Part shown: positions 47,146 through 55,927 of the stretch, piece after piece
How positions within the stretch are numbered: the stretch's first letter is position 1
How the letters are laid out: the number at the start of each line of letters is the position of its first letter
Origin: Clostridium sp.
GTDB lineage: Bacteria; Bacillota; Clostridia; Clostridiales; Clostridiaceae
DNA length: 64,000 bases
Assembly (NCBI RefSeq): GCF_022482905.1
Contig: NZ_JAKVOI010000001.1
Span: forward strand, 2,915,958-2,979,957
Reading direction: 5' to 3'
Program-made: the position numbers and the translations under genes
The notes under the pieces: generated by a model
What the model was told of the DNA's origin: nothing
What the model saw: only the letters and a program-made list of their open reading frames with translations
Databases searched by the model: none

Positions 47146-48789
47146 TTATTCTATCGCTCTCAAGAATTCCTCATAATGCTCAAATAGTCCTGTATAAGCA
47201 TCTAACATTGAGGCCATACCATCTATTCTCATTTTAGCAGCTTGATTTTTTATAGGAACTATATTACCATTTCTATCTGTCTGAACCCCTGTATTAGTCA
47301 GACACCATTTTAGCATTGGATTATTATTATAATTTATTTTCTTAGCCTGTAAATCAGCACCCATCATCTGCATTGGCAATGATAAAGTCTTTGCACCCTG
47401 GATACATCTTTCCATCTTAAAACCATTGTTTTTCATTTCTTCAACCCAGTATTTAGCTGAATAAGAATCGTAATATATCCACAATGGAGTTATTTCTTTA
47501 TCGTTTAGCATTTCAAGGAACCATGCTGTAACATCTCTATAATCAATACTATTTCCTTCACATAGTCTCAACAAACCACGTTGAAGCCATTTATCATATG
47601 GTATTTTGTCATGCTGTACTCTTTCATTAAAGCTTTCTTTAGGAAGCCAATACATCTGAGTTACATATCTTTTTTGAGTTTCTGCATCCATCATCAATAA
47701 TGTTGCTGCTGTTAAATCTGTAGTAATTGATAAATCTGCCCCACCTATAGCATAACAATTATGAAATTTACTTATATCAAATATTTCTTCATTATTTATA
47801 GCATCAAAAGTAAGCCATGCAGTAGATACGGTACATCTTATATTAAAATCTTTAGTAAGTATTCCAGATACATCTTTTGGATTATTCTTTGCTCTATCAA
47901 CCTTAATCTCCAAATCATTAACTTTTTTAATACTTCCTAATCCCGGATTTGATTTTATCCAACATTCTGGATTTGTCCATTCTTCTTTCTTGTCAAGTTC
48001 ATAAAGTATAGGTAAAAATGTATCATCTGGAAAATTACCATCAACTACATTGCAAGCATACTCGTATATATCATCAAATATATTCTCTCTTAATGTTCCT
48101 GCTGTAGTTATCATAATTAATAAGGGCTCACGTCTTGCACTCTGTGATTGCTTCATAACCTCATATAAATTTCTATCTTTAATTGAGTGTAATTCATCTA
48201 TAATAACACAGTGGCTATTTAATCCATCTAGTGTATCTGAATTTTTTCCCAATGCCTGAAACTTGGACATTGTAGCAGGAAAATATAAATCTGTTTTACG
48301 TTTTTTTAAGTGTTTGGATAAATAGGGACTTTGCTTCACCATATTAAGAGTTTCATCAAAACATATCTTGGCTTGATCCTTCTTACTTGCACAAGAATAT
48401 ACCTCTGCTCCTGCTTCACCATCTGCAATAAGCATATATAATGCTATGGCTGATAACATTACAGTCTTACCGTTTTTTCTGGCCACATAAAACATAGCTT
48501 CACGGTAACGCCTTAGTCCTGTATCCTTATCAACAAACCCGAATAGAGCTGATATGAAAGCTTTTTGAAATAATTCTAATAGAACTGGCTTTCCTGCCCA
48601 TTCGCCTTTGCTGTGTTTACAAAATCTTTCTATAAATTCTATAGGTCTGTTGGCTTTATCTTTATCAAAGATATATTTATCTGGATGCTTGATATCATGT
48701 ATAAGCTTTTTATACTGCTTTTCTACTCTCTTAGATACAACATACTTACCTGATTTAATTCCTTTATAATATTCTTCTATATAATTCAT
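47146..48789 (-). CDS. terL: Terminase large subunit (HK97-type)
   Basis: 547 residues, full length. N-terminal ATPase: Walker-A-like FYVARKNGKTVMLSAIALYM (about 92-111), Walker B CVIIDELHSIKDRNLY (about 193), coupling motif ITTAGT. C-terminal nuclease begins with AIGGADLSITTDLTAATLL, carrying the metal-binding Asp residues. It cuts and pumps DNA into the prohead. It lies after terS and HNH, at the end of the head operon; in most HK97-type phages the terminase precedes portal, protease and capsid. Confidence 0.94.
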   Translation of the reverse strand: MNYIEEYYKGIKSGKYVVSKRVEKQYKKLIHDIKHPDKYIFDKDKANRPIEFIERFCKHSKGEWAGKPVLLELFQKAFISALFGFVDKDTGLRRYREAMFYVARKNGKTVMLSAIALYMLIADGEAGAEVYSCASKKDQAKICFDETLNMVKQSPYLSKHLKKRKTDLYFPATMSKFQALGKNSDTLDGLNSHCVIIDELHSIKDRNLYEVMKQSQSARREPLLIMITTAGTLRENIFDDIYEYACNVVDGNFPDDTFLPILYELDKKEEWTNPECWIKSNPGLGSIKKVNDLEIKVDRAKNNPKDVSGILTKDFNIRCTVSTAWLTFDAINNEEIFDISKFHNCYAIGGADLSITTDLTAATLLMMDAETQKRYVTQMYWLPKESFNERVQHDKIPYDKWLQRGLLRLCEGNSIDYRDVTAWFLEMLNDKEITPLWIYYDSYSAKYWVEEMKNNGFKMERCIQGAKTLSLPMQMMGADLQAKKINYNNNPMLKWCLTNTGVQTDRNGNIVPIKNQAAKMRIDGMASMLDAYTGLFEHYEEFLRAIE

Positions 48790-48793
48790 ATAA

Positions 48794-49135
48794 TCACTTC
48801 TTTATAAAATCTAGTAATTCATCGTCTGTCTTGCCATCATCTTTAGGTAATAAACTCACTACTTGCTTATATACAAGAGCGTATCTTTGAATAGTGGTAT
48901 TATAACCTTTCAATGCTGGGCTTTCCCTCAAGAACTCCTGTTTGCCTTGTTTAAACATTGCTGTAGGTCCTACCTCGTCAACTTCATTTTTTAATGTTCC
49001 TAGTGTTCTTTCCATAAACTCAAGTTCTTTAAATAATGGTTCTGCAACTGCTTTCTTTTCTTTTGGTAATTTTCTCAATATTGTTCTAAGTTTTTTCATA
49101 TCTGTAGATATATCTATAACTTTTGTTTTTTCCAT
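48794..49135 (-). CDS. terS: Terminase small subunit, P27 type
   Basis: 113 residues: DISTDMKKLRTILRKLPKEK, LFKELEFMERTLGTLKNEVD, then FKQGKQEFLRESPALKGYNT and a C-terminal LLPKDDGKTDDELLDF, a pattern typical of P27-family small terminases (helical, DNA-recognising). AAGGTGAAG is upstream of the ATG. It lies 5 bp before terL. It would recognise the island's own cos-type packaging site, together with the HNH protein. Confidence 0.85.
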   Translation of the reverse strand: MEKTKVIDISTDMKKLRTILRKLPKEKKAVAEPLFKELEFMERTLGTLKNEVDEVGPTAMFKQGKQEFLRESPALKGYNTTIQRYALVYKQVVSLLPKDDGKTDDELLDFIKK

Positions 49136-49252
49136 AAAACTTCACCTTTCTTTTATATGGTATTCAATAACTCTTTGTAAAGTTTCCCACCCTTCATATA
49201 AATACTACGGGAGGGGTTAAGAAAGCTCCCCCATGTGGTCTTAGCCACAACG

Positions 49253-49564
49253 TTACTTTTTTGGCTTATGGGGGGACTTTATAAGATCTCCATTTTCATC
49301 AAATTTTGTTTCTTTTGTGGTTATTTGATGGTTTCTATTGTGTATCTGGTCATGACAATCTATACATAGGGCTTCTAAGTTATCCCAGTTTAATGTTATT
49401 TCTGGATTATTTATATTTCCTGGATTTATGAACTTTTTATGATGAACTATTGTTGCAGGCCCTCCACATCTCTCACACAAGTAATATTTACTCTCCATAT
49501 AACCCTTTCTACACTTAACCCATTCCTTACTATGATAAAATGCTCTACTAAATTCCCTAGCCAT
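49253..49564 (-). CDS. HNH endonuclease of the packaging module
   Basis: 103 residues. The HNH core is complete: CERCGGPATIVHHKKFINPG, LNWDNLEALCIDCHDQIHN with two CxxC zinc pairs (residues about 30-33 and 71-74). HNH proteins next to terminases of HK97-type phages are needed for cos cleavage during head filling. Its ATG overlaps the end of the connector gene by 8 bp. Confidence 0.92.
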   Translation of the reverse strand: MAREFSRAFYHSKEWVKCRKGYMESKYYLCERCGGPATIVHHKKFINPGNINNPEITLNWDNLEALCIDCHDQIHNRNHQITTKETKFDENGDLIKSPHKPKK

Positions 49565-49847
49565 TTCCCATACTTCTTCCTATTGCCTCTAATGCAGTCA
49601 ATAATGAATCTATTGCATTTCTTAACTTATCTATATCCCTATCCATTGGATCAAACCACAATATCAATATAAATTGTGCTGCTGTCTTTGCCATTGGATG
49701 TATTGTATCATCATCTACCCATGTCCTGCCTGTTGTTGCTTCTAGGTATGGTGGTATAGCATCTATCAATGCCTTTATCTCTATATCTAGTTCATCACCA
49801 TCAACCCTCAATATGTTATGTGCTTCATCCATTGTAAGTATATCCAT
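49557..49847 (-). CDS. Head-tail connector protein (gp6/DNA-packaging type)
   Basis: 96 residues: DILTMDEAHNILRVDGDELD, IKALIDAIPPYLEATTGRTW, AAQFILILWFDPMDRD. This matches the small all-helical HK97 gp6-like connectors that form a ring under the portal. AGGTGATG precedes the ATG. In a cf-PICI such a connector would be the piece that must fit the helper's tail. Confidence 0.82.
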   Translation of the reverse strand: MDILTMDEAHNILRVDGDELDIEIKALIDAIPPYLEATTGRTWVDDDTIHPMAKTAAQFILILWFDPMDRDIDKLRNAIDSLLTALEAIGRSMGNG

Positions 49848-49922
49848 ATATACATCACCTCTTATAGTAAAAGGTGTAGCACTAAATATTGTACTACACC
49901 AACTGTTAAGCCTCTATAAAAG

Positions 49923-49992
49923 CTACTGCCATTCAAGTGTTATACTCTTATCTGTTACAGAAGTAGCCTTTAATCCTTGAGGCACGTTAGGG
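49923..49992 (-). other. Candidate +1 frameshift extension of the capsid protein
   Basis: The capsid gene ends ...ACA CCC TAA. If the Pro-tRNA slips +1 from CCC to CCT, reading continues AAC GTG CCT for 21 codons to a TAG at 49925-49923. The added peptide NVPQGLKATSVTDKSITLEW is a recognisable first strand of a fibronectin type III domain. A stem GGTGTAG/CTACACC with TTTTAC follows (about 49870-49900). The same CCC-stop +1 mechanism is known for the Listeria phage PSA capsid. Confidence 0.5.
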
Positions 49993-51201
49993 TGTTACTG
50001 TCTTTGATAGTTTAAGAAATGCTTCTGGTACTATTGGCTTACAGTCAGCTATTGCTAACGCTCTATAATCTATAAGTCCAGACTTAAAGCTTGACTCCCT
50101 GCTTACTTCTAGCAATATACCCTCTGGTATGTTATATCCCATATAACTAAAGTCACCCAACAATATAGTATCATCTGGTATATTATCATCTACTATTATT
50201 GGTTTCCCTAAAATAAATCCTATCTGCTGTTGTTGTGGATCTGCTATAAATAAAGGTCTCTTATTATTATCAGTCAAGCTATATATAAGATTGTATAGAC
50301 TAGCATTGTTCATAACAAACTTTGCATTAGCACCATATCCTCTTTTTAACATTCCCAGCATCTTAGTAAAATCTGTATATGCTGGCTTATCTGCATATGT
50401 GAAACTATTACTTCCATCCCATGTAATACCTGTAAGTAATCCTGTCCCTTGTCCTGAGCCTGTCCCATTTACAAGAGCATCATTTAATGTATCCATTACA
50501 CAATTATTAAGTTCTGTTTCAAGATAACTTTCAAAGGCTTCTAATGTCATTTTATTTGATACTGCTGACATACTGAATATTTTGATTATTTCATATGCTG
50601 AAAAACTAACTGATGCAGTATCTACAGTTTCACTCTCAACATTTGCACCTTCTACATGCCAGCTTGCCTTCGAACTTGGTGTTCCCACTGGTACTTTTAA
50701 ATTACTTGGTATATTGAAGTTTCTACAAGCTGATATTAAACCGCCCTGTTTACGTGCCTTTTCAATTATTTCATTTAATGTCTGTGTTGGTAATACCGCA
50801 GCACTATTTGTCATTGTTGAGAAACTATCTGCTCTTTTTTCCATTTTTGCCTTGTTATATATATTTTTTTCAGTTTCAGTTAACTTCTGACCTAACATTG
50901 ACTTGAAGAAGGCACTTCTATATTCTTTTGCTTTAAATAAATCTGATCCTTCTGGAATTACTATCCCTTTATTAAAGTTCATTCCTGTTATAGGATTAAA
51001 TCCTTTATTTGATTTACTTCTTTTTTCAATAATGTTTTCTTTGGCCTGCTTTAATCCATCAAGTTCAATGTTTAATGCTTCTATATTAGCACTTGGATCA
51101 CTATCTATTAATTTTCCTATTTCTGATGCTCTTGTTTCAATTTCCTTGATTTCTTTAGTTCTATAATAATTAAATGCTTCCTGTACTGTTTTAAATTTCA
51201 T
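49987..51201 (-). CDS. Major capsid protein, HK97 fold
   Basis: 404 residues. N-terminal delta/scaffold domain (about 1-105) is a charged coiled coil (EIKEIETRASEIGKLI). The mature shell follows: SFSTMTNSAAVLPTQTLNEI, HVEGANVESETVDTASVSF, ELNNCVMDTLNDALVNGTGS, GTGLLTGITWDG and LGKPIIVDDNIPDDTILLGDF. AAAGAGGTATG precedes the ATG. The protease gene lies 1 bp upstream. The stop context CCC-TAA may allow a low-frequency longer form. Confidence 0.94.
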   Translation of the reverse strand: MKFKTVQEAFNYYRTKEIKEIETRASEIGKLIDSDPSANIEALNIELDGLKQAKENIIEKRSKSNKGFNPITGMNFNKGIVIPEGSDLFKAKEYRSAFFKSMLGQKLTETEKNIYNKAKMEKRADSFSTMTNSAAVLPTQTLNEIIEKARKQGGLISACRNFNIPSNLKVPVGTPSSKASWHVEGANVESETVDTASVSFSAYEIIKIFSMSAVSNKMTLEAFESYLETELNNCVMDTLNDALVNGTGSGQGTGLLTGITWDGSNSFTYADKPAYTDFTKMLGMLKRGYGANAKFVMNNASLYNLIYSLTDNNKRPLFIADPQQQQIGFILGKPIIVDDNIPDDTILLGDFSYMGYNIPEGILLEVSRESSFKSGLIDYRALAIADCKPIVPEAFLKLSKTVTP

Positions 51202-51202
51202 T

Positions 51203-51787
51203 TTACATACCTCTTTTCAATATTTGATTTACTTTATTCTTTAACTGTGAACCTAAAATTTTATTTACTTTTGCTTTCGCCTTTTGAGCTTGTATATTTC
51301 TTTTACACATATATCCTGACCTTGCTTCAACACTTGTTTCTGCATATGCTGGAAATGGTGTAACGCTTACCTCATACAACTTTTCAATTTTATTTATTGT
51401 CCTTGTATTAGTTTCAGCATCATATTCATCTCCTCCGTTTGGAACCTGAAAGGCAAAACTCATACCTTTTATATCTCCCCTAGAAACACTTGAATATATT
51501 TCCTTTCCCGTTGGTGTATCTGAAAGTATAGCCCTCATCTCTATACCTACATCAGTTTTAATCAAATTCATCGTTTGTGGACTTCGTGCTAATGGAATTG
51601 AATTCACATCATGGTTATACAACAAAGGGATATCTCTTAAAAGCTCATTATTTATTGCATCTCTTTTAATAATCTCTGTGTAACTACCATATTTACTATT
51701 TATTACTGTTGGTTTATCAAATACTATTGGAATACCTATAAGTGTATTATTCTTGTCCTGTGTCCTATCGGTTCGTATCTCCGCCAT
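51203..51787 (-). CDS. Prohead maturation protease (HK97/U35 family)
   Basis: 194 residues from the ATG at 51787 (AAGGAAATAAGA upstream). Catalytic features: His in LLYNHDVNSIPLAR (about 59-72), Ser in RGDIKGMSFAFQVP (about 108-121), and the YEVSVTPFPAYAET block. It trims the capsid delta domain during prohead maturation. It overlaps the end of the portal gene by 23 bp and lies just upstream of the capsid gene. Confidence 0.92.
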   Translation of the reverse strand: MAEIRTDRTQDKNNTLIGIPIVFDKPTVINSKYGSYTEIIKRDAINNELLRDIPLLYNHDVNSIPLARSPQTMNLIKTDVGIEMRAILSDTPTGKEIYSSVSRGDIKGMSFAFQVPNGGDEYDAETNTRTINKIEKLYEVSVTPFPAYAETSVEARSGYMCKRNIQAQKAKAKVNKILGSQLKNKVNQILKRGM

Positions 51788-52988
51788 TCTTATTTCCTTC
51801 AATATTCTTACCTCCCATCTGATATTTATTTACAATATTTGTGTCAGCAACATTCAAAGTCTGTAATCTCTTGTCACCATCTTCAATTCCAGGTAAGTTC
51901 AATATTTCAAGTGCCTGATTTATTGTAAGTAGCCCCAATGGCATCAATTCCTTAAGTGCTGTTATTTTAGTTGTATTTGATGTAAATTGAAGTTTATCAC
52001 TTTCAAGTAATATTGAGTTTCCAAAGGCCTGTTCCCGTTGTGTGAATAACTTCCCTGTAAGTTCTAAGCTCATTTGAGTTGATAGAGGTTCTATTGTGCT
52101 TTCATAAAATGCTGACCACTCATCCTCTGTATATGTGCAATTTATAATACTTTCGCTTACACCTAGATATCCATATATTCTATTTTTAATTGCATCAAGC
52201 TGTTGTCCATTTATAAATGCAGGTTTGTTTTCTATTGGCTGGTAGTCCATTTTAGTATCTAGTGCAGCAATACCACCATTATTCTCAATGCTTAAATAGT
52301 CTTTTATAAAATCTTCTTTTGCTTCTTTCAATTTTTCACCAGATAGAACTTGATTATATTTCAACAATCCACGTATTTGTGCTGAATTCTTGATTGAATT
52401 CTCCATACCCTGGTTTTGAGTATGTGCCAAATCCAAAGTAGGCATTATTGCCCTGTTATCATCACCTAGCAAATCATTTGAATTATAAAACCGTCTTAAT
52501 AATATTACTTGACTGTATTCAATTATAAATTGCCTACCTTTTGAAAATAAGAACTTACAATATACTGTACCTGTTGTATCCGTCATGAATTCCACACTTA
52601 ATGGTGATAGTGGATATATGCCATCAAGGTTACCTTTATCATCTAATGATAGATATGCAAATGAATTGTTAAATAAAAAGTATCTTGTTGCCATTTTATA
52701 TAAAAAATCATAGGTACTCATATATGGATTAGGTCTTGTTTGTAATATATAGTTTAAAGATGAATCACCATCTTTTCGTTGCCCTGCCTGTGTTACAACA
52801 TGACTTGGAACTAGCTTTGCAAAGTTTTTTGCTATAGCGTCAACTGCACTTCTATATAGATCATTTGCATAAGCATCTCCTGAAAATGGTGTAAAAATCA
52901 CAGGACTTCCACTCATAACGTCTATTCTCTGTATGTTTTTATCTGCTGGACTTTTATTTCTATGAAATAACTTATCTAATAAGTTCAT
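51765..52988 (-). CDS. Portal protein, HK97 family
   Basis: 407 residues from the ATG at 52988 (AAGGAGAAC upstream). Signature segments: AYANDLYRSAVDAIAKNFAK, LNYILQTRPNPYMSTYDFLY, YLGVSESIINCTYTEDEWSA, ESTIEPLSTQMSLELTGKLF, and a C-terminal NQALEILNLPGIEDGDKRL. Portals form the dodecameric DNA gate at one head vertex. It is the first head gene of the operon. An AAAAGGCAC/GTGCCTTTT dyad (53011-53070) upstream may separate it from earlier transcription. Confidence 0.93.
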   Translation of the reverse strand: MNLLDKLFHRNKSPADKNIQRIDVMSGSPVIFTPFSGDAYANDLYRSAVDAIAKNFAKLVPSHVVTQAGQRKDGDSSLNYILQTRPNPYMSTYDFLYKMATRYFLFNNSFAYLSLDDKGNLDGIYPLSPLSVEFMTDTTGTVYCKFLFSKGRQFIIEYSQVILLRRFYNSNDLLGDDNRAIMPTLDLAHTQNQGMENSIKNSAQIRGLLKYNQVLSGEKLKEAKEDFIKDYLSIENNGGIAALDTKMDYQPIENKPAFINGQQLDAIKNRIYGYLGVSESIINCTYTEDEWSAFYESTIEPLSTQMSLELTGKLFTQREQAFGNSILLESDKLQFTSNTTKITALKELMPLGLLTINQALEILNLPGIEDGDKRLQTLNVADTNIVNKYQMGGKNIEGNKNGGDTNR

Positions 52989-53159
52989 ATGTTCTCCTTT
53001 CATAATCTAAAAAAGGCACAAGAAATCCGATAGCCCAATTTTGGACTTTCAAAACTTCCCGTGCCTTTTACAGCTTCCACATTATAAAATGTAGGGTACT
53101 CTACTATATTTATCTATAATAATATTATACTATATCACTAATACAATAGCAACCCTCCC

Positions 53160-53432
53160 CTATAATATTTTCATAGTTTCTTCTGTAATTTCCTTTATTT
53201 TATAAATAAAACTTTTTAATCTAATATTCTCCATGATTGCTTTTTCAAGCTCTTTCTTATATCTTTCCCTTTCCTGACGCTTACCCAATATAACACCATA
53301 GTTAAAACATGATGTAGCTACTGTGAAACTATCTGTATTTTTAAATCTTTTCTTACAATACTTTCTTATGTCATTAATATACTCCATTGGTATATTTTGA
53401 TGTTCTAATGCCTTTTCATCAACTTTATTCAT
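53160..53432 (-). CDS. Hypothetical island protein
   Basis: 90 residues, basic and helical (IPMEYINDIRKYCKKRFKNT, KRQERERYKKELEKAIMENI). AAGGAGAG lies upstream of the ATG. No recognised domain; the Cys-Phe-Asn stretch SCFNYGVILGK is the only non-helical section. It precedes the portal gene and may be a small regulator or packaging helper. Confidence 0.55.
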   Translation of the reverse strand: MNKVDEKALEHQNIPMEYINDIRKYCKKRFKNTDSFTVATSCFNYGVILGKRQERERYKKELEKAIMENIRLKSFIYKIKEITEETMKIL

Positions 53433-53665
53433 AATATCAATCTCTCCTTATCTATGATTATATAATTTTTTCCATTGGTGTAACTCATGTAGGTTAGGCT
53501 TTTTATGGTGCATCCTGCAATAATCCATATAAGCTATAAATACTGGTACTGACACAATATCACCTCTTGACTTTCTATCTCTTGGAAGTTAAACTATAAA
53601 TATATCTGTTTATTGTTAATATTCTGTACTCGATTTAAATAGCTTAGATTCTTCAGGGAAAGTTT

Positions 53666-53899
53666 TTAGTTTTTTACTCGAAGGTTCACGTAAATTCGTT
53701 TATGTGAGCCTTTTCCATTTACTTTTGATGCACTTAGTACAGTAAATCCTTTTTTAAGAGCATTAATAATACTTTCTCTTTCTAACTCAGGTGCAATGCC
53801 TGGCAAATCTACTCTAATTCTAAAATATCTAGCCTTTTTAATATATTTCATTACACTATTTGATAGCCTTTCAGCTTCTGACTTTGATAAAATTTCCAC
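53666..53899 (-). CDS. Hypothetical basic island protein
   Basis: 77 residues from a GTG with AGGAGG eight bases upstream. Sequence RFRIRVDLPGIAPELERESI and SKVNGKGSHKRIYVNLRVKN suggests a small beta-alpha-beta fold, possibly nucleic-acid binding. It overlaps the upstream gene by 29 bp, so translation is coupled. No family recognised. Confidence 0.55.
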   Translation of the reverse strand: MEILSKSEAERLSNSVMKYIKKARYFRIRVDLPGIAPELERESIINALKKGFTVLSASKVNGKGSHKRIYVNLRVKN

Positions 53900-54215
53900 C
53901 TGCTTGTACCTCCTTATTATTTTTTAAAAGATCATCTAATTGTTTTAAAAATGATAGATTTGTTAGACCAGCTATTACACCTTTTTTAAAGAAATACTCT
54001 CTATAAGCAACTATTATGTTATCTTGAGCAGTAATTAAATCATCAATCAAACTATATGCTTCTTGTGAAATCTTATCTTTTAAGACATTTAAAATGAACT
54101 CAGTAAGTAAATTAGCTTCTTTGACCTCTTTAGAATTCTCCAACTCTTGTATCTCTTCAAAATCAGCAATACAATCTAATTTAAATCTTATAAGTTTATC
54201 AATAACTTTATCCAT
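53871..54215 (-). CDS. Hypothetical helical island protein
   Basis: 114 residues from the ATG at 54215 (AGGAGTTG upstream). Almost wholly helical: DKLIRFKLDCIADFEEIQEL, LLTEFILNVLKDKISQEAYS and EYFFKKGVIAGLTNLSFLKQ. The pattern resembles small phage proteins with a DUF6809/DUF6664-type helical fold, but I cannot name it with confidence. It follows the J-domain gene after 18 bp. Confidence 0.5.
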   Translation of the reverse strand: MDKVIDKLIRFKLDCIADFEEIQELENSKEVKEANLLTEFILNVLKDKISQEAYSLIDDLITAQDNIIVAYREYFFKKGVIAGLTNLSFLKQLDDLLKNNKEVQAGGNFIKVRS

Positions 54216-54233
54216 TATTTTCAACTCCTCCTA

Positions 54234-55034
54234 TCAAATTCCCCATTGTCCTTTTAGTCTATTTATAAATTTCATCATATCGGCATCACCGTTATTTATA
54301 TCCGGATGAAACTTCAATGCCAATACTTTATATATTTTTTTAAACTTAGCTTTTTCATCTTTTGTGTAGGTACTATGTCCAATATCAAAGTAACTACTAT
54401 CATTATTACTTTTGTAGTTACTCTTAAAATTTTCATAGTAACTACTGTAATATTCTTGCCTGGTTTTATATTCTTCATGGAGCTGATTTAAGTATTCTTC
54501 ATTCCTCAGAATTCCAAACACATCATAACAATAATCATAGGTGTCTTGTCCATATTTTGCTTCAAACTTTCCTTTAGCTGTAAAGTACTTTGACAATATT
54601 TTATTATTTTTTACTTTGGTTTTATATTCTTCTGTCTGCTCATACTCTTCAGTAATCTTTGAAATTATAGGATCTAATTTCTTATATACTATGTCATATA
54701 TATCATCAGCACTAACTCCTGTCTCTTCTGAAACTCTATCTATTTTACCGCCAGCACAGTCATATAAAGACCAATCCAATAAATCATAATATCCCATGGT
54801 ACATAATACCCGTTGTTTTTTGTTAACTTTGCCATTTTTCCTATAGCTTTTATGAATACTTATCTTAAATGCTTCCTTATGATTTCTAACAAAATGTCCA
54901 GTACATTTATAACCATAATGTATATTAGGTTTATTGTCTCCAATACCCCAGTTATACTCTGTTACCTCAATTTTTTTTGACTCTCCAAGTGAATTACACT
55001 TTTTATTAAAAACTTTCTGTATTACACAATACAA
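54234..55034 (-). CDS. J-domain-like island protein
   Basis: 266 residues from a TTG (GGTGGTGAG upstream). The C-terminal 45 residues (KFKKIYKVLALKFHPDINNG and MMKFINRLKGQWG) are a J-domain remnant with the essential His-Pro-Asp; the N-terminal 220 residues have no recognised domain (a basic NHKEAFKISIHKSYRKNGKV stretch, then charged helices). J-domains bring clients to Hsp70/DnaK. Phage and satellite replication proteins sometimes use host DnaK to remodel initiation complexes, so a role in replication or capsid assembly is possible. Confidence 0.6.
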   Translation of the reverse strand: MYCVIQKVFNKKCNSLGESKKIEVTEYNWGIGDNKPNIHYGYKCTGHFVRNHKEAFKISIHKSYRKNGKVNKKQRVLCTMGYYDLLDWSLYDCAGGKIDRVSEETGVSADDIYDIVYKKLDPIISKITEEYEQTEEYKTKVKNNKILSKYFTAKGKFEAKYGQDTYDYCYDVFGILRNEEYLNQLHEEYKTRQEYYSSYYENFKSNYKSNNDSSYFDIGHSTYTKDEKAKFKKIYKVLALKFHPDINNGDADMMKFINRLKGQWGI

Positions 55035-55235
55035 TCATTCTCACCACCCTAATATAAATGTGGTTACTATATAATTTCACGGAGTAACTACAAACTATAT
55101 ATCTAATGTGCCTTTAGCAAATCTTACATTTATTTACTCCTTTCCTTTTGGTGTATCTATTATTTAAGGTCTACACCGTAAAATTGACGGGTTAGGTCAA
55201 AGTAGGAATGCTTTCGGTATATCTTTATTTAAGTC

Positions 55236-55622
55236 CTACACATTACCATGTTTAGTCCTTTTCTTCTCAAGTTCAAGTTCTACAGATGCATCTTTAAACT
55301 CTAATGCAAACTTAGTAGTCGAAATATTATTACTATTCCAATTATTGAAAGCCTGTGTCAGCTCCTTATTGCTTATAGATATATCACTCTGTAAAATACA
55401 CTTTTCTTTTATAAACTGCCATATAGGGTCACTATTCTCTTTCAATTGTCTAGCCTTCTTTTCCCAGTAACGCTCTACATACTGTTTTACCCTATCTTTG
55501 TTTTCAGACCTCCATTTATTCTTATAGTCTCTGAGCTGCTGTCTATGTGTCTCTCGATATTTTCTATCATAGTTTCTCTTATATTCCCGTCTTGCTTTTT
55601 TAGCTTCTTTACTTAAAGCCAT
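55236..55622 (-). CDS. Basic island protein of unknown function
   Basis: 128 residues. The first 70 are extremely basic and aromatic (KKARREYKRNYDRKYRETHR, VKQYVERYWEKKARQLKE), suggesting DNA or RNA binding; the second half is acidic and helical. AGGAGAGTGG precedes the ATG. It lies between the iteron region and the J-domain gene. A related pair of ~26-bp direct repeats (55150-55176 and 55216-55241) overlaps its end and could regulate the downstream gene. Confidence 0.55.
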   Translation of the reverse strand: MALSKEAKKARREYKRNYDRKYRETHRQQLRDYKNKWRSENKDRVKQYVERYWEKKARQLKENSDPIWQFIKEKCILQSDISISNKELTQAFNNWNSNNISTTKFALEFKDASVELELEKKRTKHGNV

Positions 55623-55743
55623 ATTTCCACTCTCCTTTATCTAATATAATTCTTAAATATAGTAAGTAGTTGGTCAGTTACTCATACAAGTTCTATAATA
55701 AAGGTGCTATTTTAAAAACACTGGTATGGTAATAATTAATAGG

Positions 55744-55920
55744 TGTGTAATTCTGTCCCTAGCAGTAAACTTTTGGTAAATAGCTTATAAGTATTGATAT
55801 TGCTAGTTTACAGTACAAAATCAGTATGTGTAATTTTGTCCCTAGCTCACAAATTTTAAGTTATTTTTATAGCCCAGTATGTGTAATTCTGTCCCATACT
55901 AGTGTGTGTAATTTTGTCCC
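55744..55920. repeat. Four iterons, candidate replication origin of the island
   Basis: Direct repeats of TGTGTAATTYTGTCCC at 55744-55759, 55827-55842, 55880-55895 and 55905-55920, each 16 bp with one variable position, with AT-rich DNA between. They lie directly downstream of the Rep-like gene and fill the only 300-bp non-coding gap in that part of the island. Iterons beside a rep gene are the standard form of satellite and plasmid origins. Confidence 0.7.
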
Positions 55921-55927
55921 TATGTTT

